Shown here piece after piece: positions 7,927-19,483 of a stretch of 33,147 nucleotides of DNA. The DNA comes from Parcubacteria group bacterium Athens0714_12 (GTDB lineage Bacteria; Patescibacteriota; Patescibacteriia; UBA2591; VMGY01). Position 1 is the stretch's first letter. Each line of letters opens with the position of its first letter. The notes beneath the pieces are model-generated. The model was not told the DNA's origin. It saw only the letters and a program-made list of their open reading frames with translations, and made no database searches. Made by a program: the position numbers and the translations under genes. The stretch is from positions 1-33,147 of the forward strand of contig VMGY01000008.1 of NCBI GenBank assembly GCA_007378955.1, in the 5' to 3' direction.

Positions 7927-10743
7927 ATGAGTTTAAATTTAAATAAAATTGTTATCAAAGGCGCTCGCGTCCACAATCTCAAGAATATAAGCTTATCTAT
8001 TCCCAAAAATAAATTCGTTATTATCACCGGCATTTCTGGTTCCGGCAAATCTTCATTGGCATTTGACACTATTTACGCCGAGGGCCAAAGAAGATACAGC
8101 GAAAGTCTGTCAAATTACGCCCGCCAATTTTTAAATTTATTAGACAAGCCAGATGTTGACCAAATTGAAGGGCTTTTGCCGACGATTGCCATTAGTCCCA
8201 GGGCAGTTTCGCATAATCCTCGCTCCACCGTGGGCACGGTCACGGAGATTTATGATTATTTGCGTTTGTTTTTTAGTTCCATCGGAAAAATGCATTGCCC
8301 TGATTGCGGACAAGAGCTTTTTTGGAAAAGTTTGGAACAAGTCCAGGAAAAAATTTTTAAAGATTTTTTAAACAAAGAAATTTTTCTTTTGGCGCCCGTC
8401 GTCCAAAATAAGAAAGAAGATATTAAAAATATTCTCGGCGAATTGAAAAAAGCCGATTATTTTAAAGTAAGGTTTGATAGCGTTATTTATTTGATTGAAG
8501 AATTGGAGGCGCGATACATAGATAGTAATAAAAAGCATAATTTAGAAGCCGTCATAGACAAAATAGTTGTTAATAAAAAGAATTATCAGGAGCTGAAAAT
8601 AGCGATTAAAAAAACTTTGGAATTATCTAATGGCTTGGCAATAATTCAGCAAAATAATTCAAACCAAGTAGGCGAAAAAAAAGATTTTTTTTTCAACCAG
8701 CATTATTTTTGTCCCAAATGCAATTTCCAATTTTATAAATTAGAACCGAGAAGTTTTTCTTTTAATAATCCGCAAGGGGCTTGCCCTCATTGCTCCGGTT
8801 TGGGCGAGGTGGCAAAGATAGACCCGTCTTTGCTGGTCGCCAATCCTGATTTGAGCATCGCGCAGGGAGCGGTCAAGCCGTGGTTTAAAATTTATATTCA
8901 GCAAAATAAATTCCTCAAAGCTTTGGAAGATTTGTCCAAGGCGTATAATTTTTCTTTAAACATCGCCGTAAAGAAATTAAAAAAAGAGCATTTAGATGTT
9001 ATTTTATACGGCTGCCGAGAGAAAGGTTTGAAATTTGAAGGGATAATAAATGATTTGGAAAAAAAATATAAAGAAACTCCTTCGGAATATCTGCGAAAAG
9101 AAATTGAAAAATATTTAAGGATTTATCCTTGCCCTCTTTGCCAAGGCAAGCGCTTGAGAAGAGAAATTTTAGCCGTGACGATAGAAGAAAAAAATATTGC
9201 CGATTTGACAAACTTGAGCTTGGAAGAACTTTACAAATTCATAAGCTGGCTGGAAAAAAGATTAAAGGAAAAGGAATTAAAATTTTTTTACCAATGCCTA
9301 AAAGAGATAAAAAACAGGTTAAGCGTTTTAATCCAAATCGGCTTAGATTATTTGACTTTGAATAGAAGCGTTAACACTTTGGCCGGCGGCGAGGCGCAAA
9401 GAATAAAATTGGCCTCTCAAATCAGTTCTCCTTTGAGCGGCTTGATTTATATTTTAGACGAGCCGACAATCGGCCTCCACCAAAAAAATGTCGCTAAGTT
9501 AGTCAGTGTCTTGGAAAAATTAAAAAATTTAGGTAATACGATTATTGCCACTGAGCATGATTCCCAAGTTATTTTGCAAGCTGACCACATTATTGATTTA
9601 GGGCCGGGCGCCGGCGAGCAAGGAGGAGAAATAATCGCGCAAGGCGCGCCTCAAGAAATCAAAAGGAATAAAAAATCTTTAACCGGCGCTTATCTTTCCG
9701 GCCGTTTAAAAATTTTACCCTTAAAAAAAATTCGTTCGGGCAACGGCCAAAAAATTATCATCAAAGGGGCGAGCCAATTTAATTTAAAAAATATTGATGT
9801 GGAAATACCTTTGGGCAGATTAATTTGCTTAACAGGAGTGAGCGGCTCGGGCAAAAGCACATTAATGACGGAAATTTTAGCCAAGGCCTTGGCCCGGAAG
9901 TTTTACAATAATAAGGAAACGCCGGGCAAGCACAAAGAAATTTCAGGCATAAACAATATAGATAAAATGATTAATGTCGACCAGTCGCCGATTGGTCGGA
10001 CGCCGCGTTCCAATCCCGCCACTTATACCGGCGTTTTCAGTTTAATCAGGGATTTTTTCTCCCAATTGCCGGAAGCGAAAATAAAAGGATTTAAGCCCGG
10101 CAATTTCAGTTTTAACGCCGAAGGCAAATGTTTAACCTGCGGCGGCGAAGGTTTTATTAAAATAGGAATGCAGTTTATGCCCAGTGTTTTTATAGAATGC
10201 GATGACTGTCGCGGAAAAAGATATAACAAAGAAACCTTGGAAATTCATCATCAGGATAAAAATATTGCCGATATTTTGGATATGAGCGTTGAGGAATCTT
10301 TAAAGTTTTTTAAGAATATTGAAAATATTTTCTGCAAATTAAAAGTTTTGAGCGAGGTGGGCTTGGATTATTTAAAGCTCGGTCAGCCAGCGCCGGGCCT
10401 TTCAGGCGGCGAAGCGCAAAGAATTAAATTAGCTTCAGAATTATCGCGAAGAAGCACGGGCAAAACTTTATATTTATTGGACGAGCCGACGACTGGCTTG
10501 CATTTTGACGACATAAAAAAACTTTTGGCGGTTTTAAACAGATTAGTGGATATAGGGAATACGGTTTTAGTTATTGAACATAATTTGGAGGTCATAAAAT
10601 GTTGCGATTGGGCGATAGATTTAGGGCCGGAAGGCGGGGATAAAGGCGGTTATTTAATCGGCGCCGGCACGCCCGAAGATTTGATTAAAAATAAAAAAAG
10701 CTACACGGGAAAATACCTCAAACAACTAACAACCTACAACTAA
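7927..10743 (+). CDS. uvrA: Excinuclease ABC subunit A
   Basis: 938 aa; two ABC modules ([43 protein letters not shown]), CPDCG/CPKC zinc motifs, [24 protein letters not shown]. Confidence 0.98.
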   Translation: MSLNLNKIVIKGARVHNLKNISLSIPKNKFVIITGISGSGKSSLAFDTIYAEGQRRYSESLSNYARQFLNLLDKPDVDQIEGLLPTIAISPRAVSHNPRSTVGTVTEIYDYLRLFFSSIGKMHCPDCGQELFWKSLEQVQEKIFKDFLNKEIFLLAPVVQNKKEDIKNILGELKKADYFKVRFDSVIYLIEELEARYIDSNKKHNLEAVIDKIVVNKKNYQELKIAIKKTLELSNGLAIIQQNNSNQVGEKKDFFFNQHYFCPKCNFQFYKLEPRSFSFNNPQGACPHCSGLGEVAKIDPSLLVANPDLSIAQGAVKPWFKIYIQQNKFLKALEDLSKAYNFSLNIAVKKLKKEHLDVILYGCREKGLKFEGIINDLEKKYKETPSEYLRKEIEKYLRIYPCPLCQGKRLRREILAVTIEEKNIADLTNLSLEELYKFISWLEKRLKEKELKFFYQCLKEIKNRLSVLIQIGLDYLTLNRSVNTLAGGEAQRIKLASQISSPLSGLIYILDEPTIGLHQKNVAKLVSVLEKLKNLGNTIIATEHDSQVILQADHIIDLGPGAGEQGGEIIAQGAPQEIKRNKKSLTGAYLSGRLKILPLKKIRSGNGQKIIIKGASQFNLKNIDVEIPLGRLICLTGVSGSGKSTLMTEILAKALARKFYNNKETPGKHKEISGINNIDKMINVDQSPIGRTPRSNPATYTGVFSLIRDFFSQLPEAKIKGFKPGNFSFNAEGKCLTCGGEGFIKIGMQFMPSVFIECDDCRGKRYNKETLEIHHQDKNIADILDMSVEESLKFFKNIENIFCKLKVLSEVGLDYLKLGQPAPGLSGGEAQRIKLASELSRRSTGKTLYLLDEPTTGLHFDDIKKLLAVLNRLVDIGNTVLVIEHNLEVIKCCDWAIDLGPEGGDKGGYLIGAGTPEDLIKNKKSYTGKYLKQLTTYN

Positions 10744-10757
10744 CAACCTACAACTTA
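10721..10757 (+). repeat. Heptamer repeat, copy D (aacaactaacaacctacaactaacaacctacaactta), spanning the uvrA stop codon
   Basis: Tandem 7-nt units seen directly; UvrA ends ...KQLTTYN* within it. Confidence 0.8.
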
Positions 10758-10762
10758 TATTT

Positions 10763-11701
10763 ATGCAGGATTTAGAAAAAGCGATTTTAAAAACGATTAT
10801 TTATTTTGATATTTTTAATTACCCTTTGACTTTGCCGGAAATTCATCAATGGCTCGGGATGAAAATTGATTCAGGCGATTTGAAAAATATTTTAGAGCAA
10901 AGCGAATTTTTAAGAAATAAAATAAGCCGAAAAGAAGGATTTTATTTTTTAAACGGCAGAGAAAATATTATTGAAATCAGGAAACAGCGAAATCAAATTA
11001 GCCAGAGGAAAATAAAAAAAGCCAAAAAAATTTGCCAATGGCTTTTATTTTTTAATCCTTTTATTAAAGGCATCGCCATTTGCAATGATTTAGGATATCT
11101 CAACGCGCACGGTGAAAGCGATATTGACCTTTTTATTATTACGCGAAAAAACAGAATCTGGCTGGCGCGTTTTTTTCTTACTCTGCCTTTAAAAATATTT
11201 GGCTTAAGGCCGACCAAGAAAAATAAAAAAGATAAAATTTGTTTAAGTTTTTTCATCGCCGAAGACAATCTTAATTTAGAAAAAATTAAATTAGAAGACA
11301 AGGAAGGCGCGCCGGATATTTATTTTATTTATTGGCTGGTCCAGCTTTTACCCATTTACGGCGAGGAAAATATCTGGCAAGAATTTTATCAAGCCAATGA
11401 TTGGCTCAAAAATTATCTGCCTAATTTTGAATTTAAAGAGTTGAATGAAAAAATTAAATTGCCGAAAATTTCTATGATTATAAGAAATTTTTTTAGACAG
11501 CCGCGCTTGTGTTCAATCAATGGTTTTTTTGAAAAATTTTATAAATTCATCCAATTAAAGATTCTCCCCCGCGAATTAAAAGAAAAAGCGAACCAAAACA
11601 CAGATATAATGATAACTGATAAAATATTGAAGCTTCATTGCCCTGATAAAAGGGAACTTTATCAGACAGCGTTTCTTGACAAAATAAAGCAAAGCTTATA
11701 A
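10763..11701 (+). CDS. Putative winged-helix plus nucleotidyltransferase-fold protein
   Basis: HTH-like N-terminus (ILKTIIYFDIFNYPLTLPEIHQWL); NTase-like GESDIDLFIIT motif. Confidence 0.5.
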   Translation: MQDLEKAILKTIIYFDIFNYPLTLPEIHQWLGMKIDSGDLKNILEQSEFLRNKISRKEGFYFLNGRENIIEIRKQRNQISQRKIKKAKKICQWLLFFNPFIKGIAICNDLGYLNAHGESDIDLFIITRKNRIWLARFFLTLPLKIFGLRPTKKNKKDKICLSFFIAEDNLNLEKIKLEDKEGAPDIYFIYWLVQLLPIYGEENIWQEFYQANDWLKNYLPNFEFKELNEKIKLPKISMIIRNFFRQPRLCSINGFFEKFYKFIQLKILPRELKEKANQNTDIMITDKILKLHCPDKRELYQTAFLDKIKQSL

Positions 11702-11743
11702 GATATTTATCATTAAATAGTTATAATTTTAACCAAAAAATCT

Positions 11744-12028
11744 ATGAATTTAAAGCCATTAAACGACAATCTCATTATTAAGCCGATTGAAGAAGTGACC
11801 AAAGGCGGTATTGTTTTGCCGGATTCCGCCAATCGGGAAAAACCGGAAAAGGGAGAAGTTATCGCTGTCGGTTCCGGCAAACTTTTAGAAAATGGGTATA
11901 GAGCGGCGATGAGCGTTAAAATCGGCGACAAAGTTGTTTTTAAAAAATATTCGCCGGACGAGGTTAAAGTTGATGGTCAAGAATTTTTAGTCATCAGCGA
12001 GTCGGATGTGATCGCGGTCATTGAGTAA
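11744..12028 (+). CDS. groES: Co-chaperonin GroES
   Basis: MNLKPLNDNLIIKPIEEVTKGGIVLPDSANREKPEKGEVIAVG...GDKVVFKKYSPDEVKVDGQEFLVI. Confidence 0.96.
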   Translation: MNLKPLNDNLIIKPIEEVTKGGIVLPDSANREKPEKGEVIAVGSGKLLENGYRAAMSVKIGDKVVFKKYSPDEVKVDGQEFLVISESDVIAVIE

Positions 12029-12041
12029 AATATTTTAGAAT

Positions 12042-12150
12042 GTCATTGCGAGCGAGACTGCTAGCAGGCAGTCGAGCGTGGCAATCTCGATGGGAGTGCG
12101 ATAGACAACGAGATTGCTTCGTCGCCTCTGCTGAGACTCCTCGCAATGAC
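12042..12150. repeat. Palindromic interspersed repeat, full copy, between groES and groEL
   Basis: Ends gtcattgcgag/ctcgcaatgac; inner arms gcaatctcg/cgagattgc; gactgc/gcagtc hairpin. Confidence 0.85.
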
Positions 12151-12174
12151 ACTTCAGAGCATTTTTTTATTTAA

Positions 12175-13824
<1,650 letters not shown>

Positions 13825-13857
13825 GGAAATTTTCAATTGCTAATTTCTAATACAAAG

Positions 13858-13885
13858 AGCCAGTCTTTTAAAGATTGGCTTTTTG
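13858..13885 (+). terminator. Rho-independent terminator after groEL
   Basis: agccagtctt/aagattggct stem followed by a T run. Confidence 0.7.
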
Positions 13886-13915
13886 TTATCCATGAAATAT
13901 GGTATTATAAAAAAT

Positions 13916-14848
13916 ATGTTTTTATTTTGGATTATAATTTTCGCAATTAGTCTTTATATTTTAATTAAGTCAGCTGATTATTTTACTGACTTGGCGGAAA
14001 AATTGGGTTTGATGCTGGGCATGAGTTTGTTTTTAGTCGGCGCTTTGATTGTTACTTTTGGCACTACCTTGCCGGAATTCGCCACCTCATTGCTCGCGGT
14101 TTTTAAAGGCAACACGGAAGTAGTTTCCGGAAATATTTTAGGCACGGTCATTGTCAATATTTTAATCGGGTTTGGGCTGGCTCCTTTGATTTGGAAAAAA
14201 ACAATCAATATAAAATTTGATTTATTACAAGGAGCATTGCCTGTTTTAGTCGTAGCCATGGTAATGGTGATTTTCACCATGGAAGACGGCATCTTGAATT
14301 TTTGGGAGGGTGTTTTATTTATTGCCGGTTTTTTAATTTACTTGATTTACAGCCATTCTATTTATAATTCCACCGCCTTTCCTAAAAAGAAAAGGCCGAA
14401 ATTTTCTATAAAAATACCTCTTTTAATGATTGTTTCTTTATTGGTGATTTTCGCCTCTTCTAAATTTGTGATTGATTCTTTGGTTGAGATAGCAAAAATA
14501 ATCAATATCGGAGCTGGCGTTTTGGCGGCCAGCGTTTTAGCGATAGGAACTTCTTTGCCGGAAATTATGATTGCGATTGTCTGCGTCAGAAAAGAGAAAT
14601 TTGATTTGACTTTAGGAAATATTATCAGCGCGTGGATTTACGACATTTTTTTAATCATAGGCGTATGCGCTTTATTTTCCCCTTTGGTTATTTTGCCTAT
14701 GATTTTAAGTTTAATTATTCCCTTTTGCGTGGTAACGGTAATTTTATATTGGATTTTTTTGGCAGACCGCAGAATTACGCCCATTGAAGGCGGTTTGATG
14801 ATTCTGCTTTACATTTTATATTTGGTTAAATTATTTAATTGGTTTTAA
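13916..14848 (+). CDS. CaCA-family Na+/Ca2+ exchanger-like membrane protein
   Basis: Two inverted alpha repeats: GTTLPEFATSLLAVFKGNTEVVSGNILGTVIVNILIG and GTSLPEIMIAIVCVRKEKFDLTLGNIISAWIYDIFLIIG. Track start is a TTG at 13883 inside the terminator; ATG 13916 is more likely. Confidence 0.85.
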   Translation: MFLFWIIIFAISLYILIKSADYFTDLAEKLGLMLGMSLFLVGALIVTFGTTLPEFATSLLAVFKGNTEVVSGNILGTVIVNILIGFGLAPLIWKKTINIKFDLLQGALPVLVVAMVMVIFTMEDGILNFWEGVLFIAGFLIYLIYSHSIYNSTAFPKKKRPKFSIKIPLLMIVSLLVIFASSKFVIDSLVEIAKIINIGAGVLAASVLAIGTSLPEIMIAIVCVRKEKFDLTLGNIISAWIYDIFLIIGVCALFSPLVILPMILSLIIPFCVVTVILYWIFLADRRITPIEGGLMILLYILYLVKLFNWF

Positions 14849-14860
14849 TTTGTTTTTATT

Positions 14861-17305
14861 ATGAAGAATGAAAAATTTATTTTGTGGTTTGATGAAATCG
14901 GCATTAAGGATGTTCCTTTAGTGGGAGGCAAGAATGCTTCTTTGGGAGAAATGTACCAAAAGTTAACTAAAAAAGGAATGATAATTCCGAATGGTTTTGC
15001 GGTGACTAGTTATGCTTATTGGCATTTTTTAAATAATTCACAGTCTAAAAACAGTGTCATCCCGAGTGAAATAAAGGATCCCGTTTCATTAAAAGTAAAA
15101 AATTTAAAGCAAGCGATCAAAGAAATTTTGAAAGACTTGGACACGCAGGATATAAAAAATCTTTCTGAAAGGGGCAAGAAAATCAGAGATTTGATTTTAA
15201 AAGCGGAATTTCCCGAGGACTTAAAAAAAGAAATTATTAAAGCGTATAAAAAACTTTCCCAAGAATACGGCAAAGAAAATTTAGATGTCGCGGTGCGAAG
15301 TTCGGCCACGGCTGAAGATTTGGCGACCGCCAGTTTTGCCGGCCAACAGGAAAGTTATTTGAATATCAAAGGCGAGAAACAGATTTTAGAAGCGGTAAAA
15401 AAATGCATTGCTTCTTTGTTTACCAATCGAGCGATTTCTTATCGCCAGGAAATGGGTTTTGATAATTTAAAAGTCGCTTTATCGGTGGCAGTGCAAAAAA
15501 TGGTTCGTTCGGACAAAGCATCTTCCGGCGTGATGTTTTCCTGCGACACGGAAAGCGGTTTTGCCGACGTGGTTTTAATTAATGCCGCTTATGGCTTGGG
15601 AGAAAATGTGGTTAAAGGCAGAGTCAGCCCGGACCAATATTATGTTTTTGAAACAACTTTAAAAAAAGGATTCAAACCGCTCATCGGCAAAACTTTAGGC
15701 GCTAAAGAGATGCGTTTAATTTATAGCGAAGGAAATGAGCCGACAAAAAATTTGCCCGTGCCAAAAAATGAACAGCAAGAATTCGCTTTAAAAGACGAAG
15801 AGGTTTTGACTTTAGCCAAATGGAGCTGTTTGATTGAAGACCATTATAAAAAATCAATGGATATTGAATGGGCGAAAGACGGCTTGGATGGCAAGCTTTA
15901 TATTTTGCAGGCAAGGCCGGAAACTGTCCAAAGCCAAAAAGAAGCCAGTGTTTTAGAAGATTATATTTTGAAAGAAAAAGGAAAAATTCTTTTTACCGGT
16001 TTAAGCGTGGGCAGCAGAATAGGCCAAGGAAAAGTCAATAGAATAATGGAAGTCAAAGATATTAATAAATTCAAAAAAGGTGAAGTTTTGGTGACTGATA
16101 TGACCGACCCCGATTGGGAGCCGGTAATGAAAATCGCCAGCGCGATTATCACTGATTTAGGCGGCAGGACTTCGCACGCGGCCATTGTTTCTAGAGAATT
16201 GGGCGTGCCTTGCGTGGTTGGCGCAAAAAAAGCCAGCCAAATTTTAAAAACAGGCATGGAAGTGACGGTCAGTTGCGCCGAAGGCGAAGAAGGAAAAATT
16301 TATCAAGGGATTTTGCCTTTTGAAATCAAAAAAACTAACATCGCCAATTTAAAAAAGCCAAAAACAAAAATAATGATGAATTTAGGCGAACCGGACCAGG
16401 CTTTTTCCGCGAGATTTATTCCTAACGACGGCGTTGGACTGGCGAGAGAAGAATTTATTATCAATAATTCCATAAAAATTCATCCTTTGGCTTTGATAAA
16501 TTTTTCAAAAATTAAAGACGAAAAAATTAAAAATAAAATTGAAAAATTGACTTTCGGCTATAAAAATAAAACTCAATTTTATATTGATAAATTAGCCGAA
16601 GGAATCGGAAAAATCGGAGCCGCTTTTTATCCGCGCGACGTGATTGTCAGGTTTTCTGATTTTAAAACTAATGAATACGCTAATTTAATCGGCGGCAAAG
16701 AATTTGAGCCGGAAGAAAGCAATCCCATGATCGGCTGGCGGGGCGCTTCGCGCTATTACGACCCTAAATTTAAATCAGCTTTCGGTTTGGAATGCTTAGC
16801 AATTAAAAAAGTCCGCGAGGAGTTCGGTTTGACTAATGTAATCGTAATGATTCCTTTTTGCCGGACAATAGATGAAGGAAAAAAAGTTTTAAAAATTATG
16901 GAAGAGTATGGATTAAAAAGAGGCAAGAACGGATTGCAAGTTTATGTGATGGCGGAAATTCCCGCGAATATTATTTTAGCGGAAGAATTCGCTAAAATTT
17001 TTGACGGTTTTTCCATCGGTTCAAATGATTTAACTCAATTGACTTTGGGATTAGACAGAGATTCACAGATTGTCAGCCATATTTTTAATGAACGCAATCA
17101 AGCAGTTAAAGATTTGATTAAACAGTTAATTCAAGCATCCCATAAATATAAAAGAAAAGTGGGAATTTGCGGCCAGGCACCGAGCGATTATGTGGAATTT
17201 GCCGAGTTTTTAGTTAAACAAGGCATTGATTCTATTTCCTTAAACCCGGATACAATCATTAAAACAACTTTAGCGATCTTGAAGCTGGAGAAAAGAAGCG
17301 GTTGA
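14861..17305 (+). CDS. ppsA: Phosphoenolpyruvate synthase (pyruvate, water dikinase)
   Basis: 814 aa; GGKNASLGEMYQ, VAVRSSATAEDLATASFAGQQESYLN, GGRTSHAAIVSRELGVPCVVGA, GFSIGSNDLTQLTLGLDRDS, VGICGQAPSD. Confidence 0.95.
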   Translation: MKNEKFILWFDEIGIKDVPLVGGKNASLGEMYQKLTKKGMIIPNGFAVTSYAYWHFLNNSQSKNSVIPSEIKDPVSLKVKNLKQAIKEILKDLDTQDIKNLSERGKKIRDLILKAEFPEDLKKEIIKAYKKLSQEYGKENLDVAVRSSATAEDLATASFAGQQESYLNIKGEKQILEAVKKCIASLFTNRAISYRQEMGFDNLKVALSVAVQKMVRSDKASSGVMFSCDTESGFADVVLINAAYGLGENVVKGRVSPDQYYVFETTLKKGFKPLIGKTLGAKEMRLIYSEGNEPTKNLPVPKNEQQEFALKDEEVLTLAKWSCLIEDHYKKSMDIEWAKDGLDGKLYILQARPETVQSQKEASVLEDYILKEKGKILFTGLSVGSRIGQGKVNRIMEVKDINKFKKGEVLVTDMTDPDWEPVMKIASAIITDLGGRTSHAAIVSRELGVPCVVGAKKASQILKTGMEVTVSCAEGEEGKIYQGILPFEIKKTNIANLKKPKTKIMMNLGEPDQAFSARFIPNDGVGLAREEFIINNSIKIHPLALINFSKIKDEKIKNKIEKLTFGYKNKTQFYIDKLAEGIGKIGAAFYPRDVIVRFSDFKTNEYANLIGGKEFEPEESNPMIGWRGASRYYDPKFKSAFGLECLAIKKVREEFGLTNVIVMIPFCRTIDEGKKVLKIMEEYGLKRGKNGLQVYVMAEIPANIILAEEFAKIFDGFSIGSNDLTQLTLGLDRDSQIVSHIFNERNQAVKDLIKQLIQASHKYKRKVGICGQAPSDYVEFAEFLVKQGIDSISLNPDTIIKTTLAILKLEKRSG
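15056..15083 (+). repeat. Half-copy of the palindromic repeat family inside ppsA
   Basis: gtcatcccgagtgaaataaaggatcccg shares GTCATCCCGAG and AAAGGATCCCG with the ileS copy; encodes SVIPSEIKDPVS. Confidence 0.6.
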
Positions 17306-17720
17306 CAAATTCTTAAAAAGCGATTAAATTTATATGAATTATTTAAAGCGCCTTAAAATTCAATAAAAAGGGGATGCGCATAAGGATAAAAATGGCCAAG
17401 GGGAAGAATAAGAAAAAATTAATTTTTGGCAAAAGAAAGGAGTAAGGGGTTGATGACAAAATTAACAGATATTTAAATTCGCAGGAAATTTGTGCGGTTA
17501 CTGGGAACGGAAAATATTATAAATAGATGGGGAAGTTCGGAAAATAGCGATAAATATTTTGTTTGTTTTTATTCCTATGAAAATCGTATCAAAAAGTTTT
17601 CGCCGGCAGATAATAACCACATTTTTTTAAAAAGGGTGAAATAGTCATAAGAATTTATGGCGATTCGCCAGAAATAATTATGGATTATTTGCAACTTTGT
17701 AAAAGAAAGGAGTAAGGAAT

Positions 17721-17861
17721 TTGAGAAAAATTAAAGAACGCATTATTCGCGCCTTGTCAAATTTAGATGATTTGGAAAAATTTTTGAATCTGAAAGAAGA
17801 TAAAAGTTTAGAAAGGGCAAAAAAAGAATTGGAATTCGCGGTGCTTGAAATAGGCATTTAA
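17721..17861 (+). CDS. Small hypothetical protein (46 aa, TTG start)
   Basis: SD aaaggag then TTG; MRKIKERIIRALSNLDDLEKFLNLKEDKSLERAKKELEFAVLEIGI, followed by a terminator. Confidence 0.4.
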   Translation: MRKIKERIIRALSNLDDLEKFLNLKEDKSLERAKKELEFAVLEIGI

Positions 17862-17877
17862 ATATTTATTTGAAAAT

Positions 17878-17910
17878 AGGCGTTTGGATAAAAATCCGAC
17901 GCCTTTTTTT
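17878..17910 (+). terminator. Rho-independent terminator
   Basis: aggcgtttggat-aaa-atccgacgcct followed by a T run. Confidence 0.7.
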
Positions 17911-17936
17911 ATTGGCGCGCGGTGAGGGCGGTGTAG

Positions 17937-17960
17937 TGGCCGCGGCTCGAGCCGCGGCCA
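17937..17960. repeat. Perfect 24-bp GC-rich palindrome
   Basis: tggccgcggctc|gagccgcggcca is its own reverse complement. Confidence 0.9.
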
Positions 17961-17998
17961 TTCTCTAACTTGTTTTTAACTCCGGAAAATAGTAAGAT

Positions 17999-18031
17999 AG
18001 TTGTAAGTTATAAGTTGTTGGTTGTTAGTTA
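17999..18031 (+). repeat. Heptamer repeat, copy E (gttgtaagttataagttgttggttgttagtta), about 4 nt upstream of tRNA-Ser
   Basis: Tandem 7-nt units seen directly. Confidence 0.7.
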
Positions 18032-18035
18032 TTTC

Positions 18036-18124
<89 letters not shown>

Positions 18125-18215
18125 TTAGGAAATGTCTTTTCGCCAGCCGATTTTAAGTACAAATTACTAAAGCGTCGGGTGTTTCAATTGAGGAGTTAAT
18201 AAAATAAGAAAATCT

Positions 18216-19343
18216 ATGAAACAAACTATTAAAATGAATAAATATGTTTTGATTGTTTTATCAGTAATAATATTGGCAGTTTTTGCCGGTGTAGGATTTT
18301 TTCTTTATAACAAAAGGGTTCAGCCTGAGGTTGTTAATCAAGCTGGAATTACTATGGAGGAATGTTCTGCAAAAGGTGGTGAAATAATAAATATTCTTGG
18401 TGACAAAAGAGCAGAAGACTTAGAGTTTCGCCGGGACCATAAAGCTGACTTTTGCATAAACAAGGCGGATTATTTGGGCGATGTTGTCGACTTGCGTTGC
18501 CCTTGTATTTGCTGTAAAAAACCAACCTCATCTGGTTTTAGCCATTATCAGGTGGAAAAGGCTATTATGGACTATCTTTTAACGCAAGAATATTTTAGCT
18601 GGAAAACAACAACTGATAGCCGTAATTTTTGCGTTATTGAAAATTTGAATCCGACTGAAGAAGGTCTGTTTCCGCTGTATGTTTGGGTACGTTGTGGAGA
18701 ATTTATTTTACAAAATGGAAAACTGAAGGAATTGAGCGGAGTATCGGTACCAACCAAAATAGACTATCCAAACGAATTGTCATTTTATGATATGAGCAAA
18801 ATGTCTCATGAAGCGCCAAGAGACGGTTTGCTCTATTCAAAAGACATCAAAACGATTTTCCCCCTAAATGTACAAAATAGAATAGCTGATTTTGATAGTA
18901 AAAATATCAATAGCAGGATTGAAGCGATTACAGTTGATTGGTTTAGAGAAGTAACCGGTCCAATTGAGGCTTTGGGACAGGTAAAAATTAAAGCAGACAG
19001 GGATACTTATACCACCCTTATGTCTTCAACTGTAGGGATTGGTTTAACTCCGATATACACATTAGGCAGACATCCAGAAACTATTAGATTTCGTTGGCAT
19101 ACTAACTATGGTCATTTTGTAAGTTGGGGATCTCCTGATTTAAAAGTCAATGAATTGGGATCAGAGGTTATAAACAGCGGAGAAAAAATCTATTGGTCAT
19201 ATGATGCTAACGAATGGGATGTAGAAAAGCCTTCCGTTCAAATCTTTTTAAGGATAGAAGATGCGCAGTCTGGGCAGATTTTGGCCGAATCAATCCTTGA
19301 AATAAACTGGGAAGATAGGAATATTGCAAAAGTTAAAAAATGA
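18216..19343 (+). CDS. Hypothetical membrane-anchored, cysteine-containing exported protein
   Basis: Single N-terminal TM (YVLIVLSVIILAVFAGVGFFLY), then ECSAKGG and CPCICCKK; C-terminal region looks beta-rich. Confidence 0.6.
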   Translation: MKQTIKMNKYVLIVLSVIILAVFAGVGFFLYNKRVQPEVVNQAGITMEECSAKGGEIINILGDKRAEDLEFRRDHKADFCINKADYLGDVVDLRCPCICCKKPTSSGFSHYQVEKAIMDYLLTQEYFSWKTTTDSRNFCVIENLNPTEEGLFPLYVWVRCGEFILQNGKLKELSGVSVPTKIDYPNELSFYDMSKMSHEAPRDGLLYSKDIKTIFPLNVQNRIADFDSKNINSRIEAITVDWFREVTGPIEALGQVKIKADRDTYTTLMSSTVGIGLTPIYTLGRHPETIRFRWHTNYGHFVSWGSPDLKVNELGSEVINSGEKIYWSYDANEWDVEKPSVQIFLRIEDAQSGQILAESILEINWEDRNIAKVKK

Positions 19344-19376
19344 GTCTATTTATTTTAGAATATGGCTTGCTACATC

Positions 19377-19456
19377 GCCTAACAACGGATAAAAGAAAAA
19401 AATCAAAGATTTTCCCTAAATTGCCTTCGGCAACTTCTTTTATCCGCAAACCGTTA
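19377..19456. repeat. attC-like imperfect inverted repeat
   Basis: gcctaac, then cggataaaagaa (19386-19397) and ttcttttatccg (19435-19446), then gtta (19453-19456); internal hairpins aaaatc/gatttt and ttgcc/ggcaa. Confidence 0.55.
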
Positions 19457-19483
19457 TATAAATAATCTGATATAATTAAACTT

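Noticed and set aside
7863-10595. Numerous 60-78 aa ORFs on both strands inside uvrA
   Set aside because: Overlap a clear UvrA coding frame; no independent start/SD or family signal
11702-11743. CIRCE operator upstream of groES
   Set aside because: No TTAGCACTC/GAGTGCTAA inverted repeat seen; only a TATAAT-like box
13883-13915. TTG start at 13883 for the exchanger
   Set aside because: Would begin inside the groEL terminator; ATG 13916 gives a normal TM start (MFLFWIIIFAISLYI)
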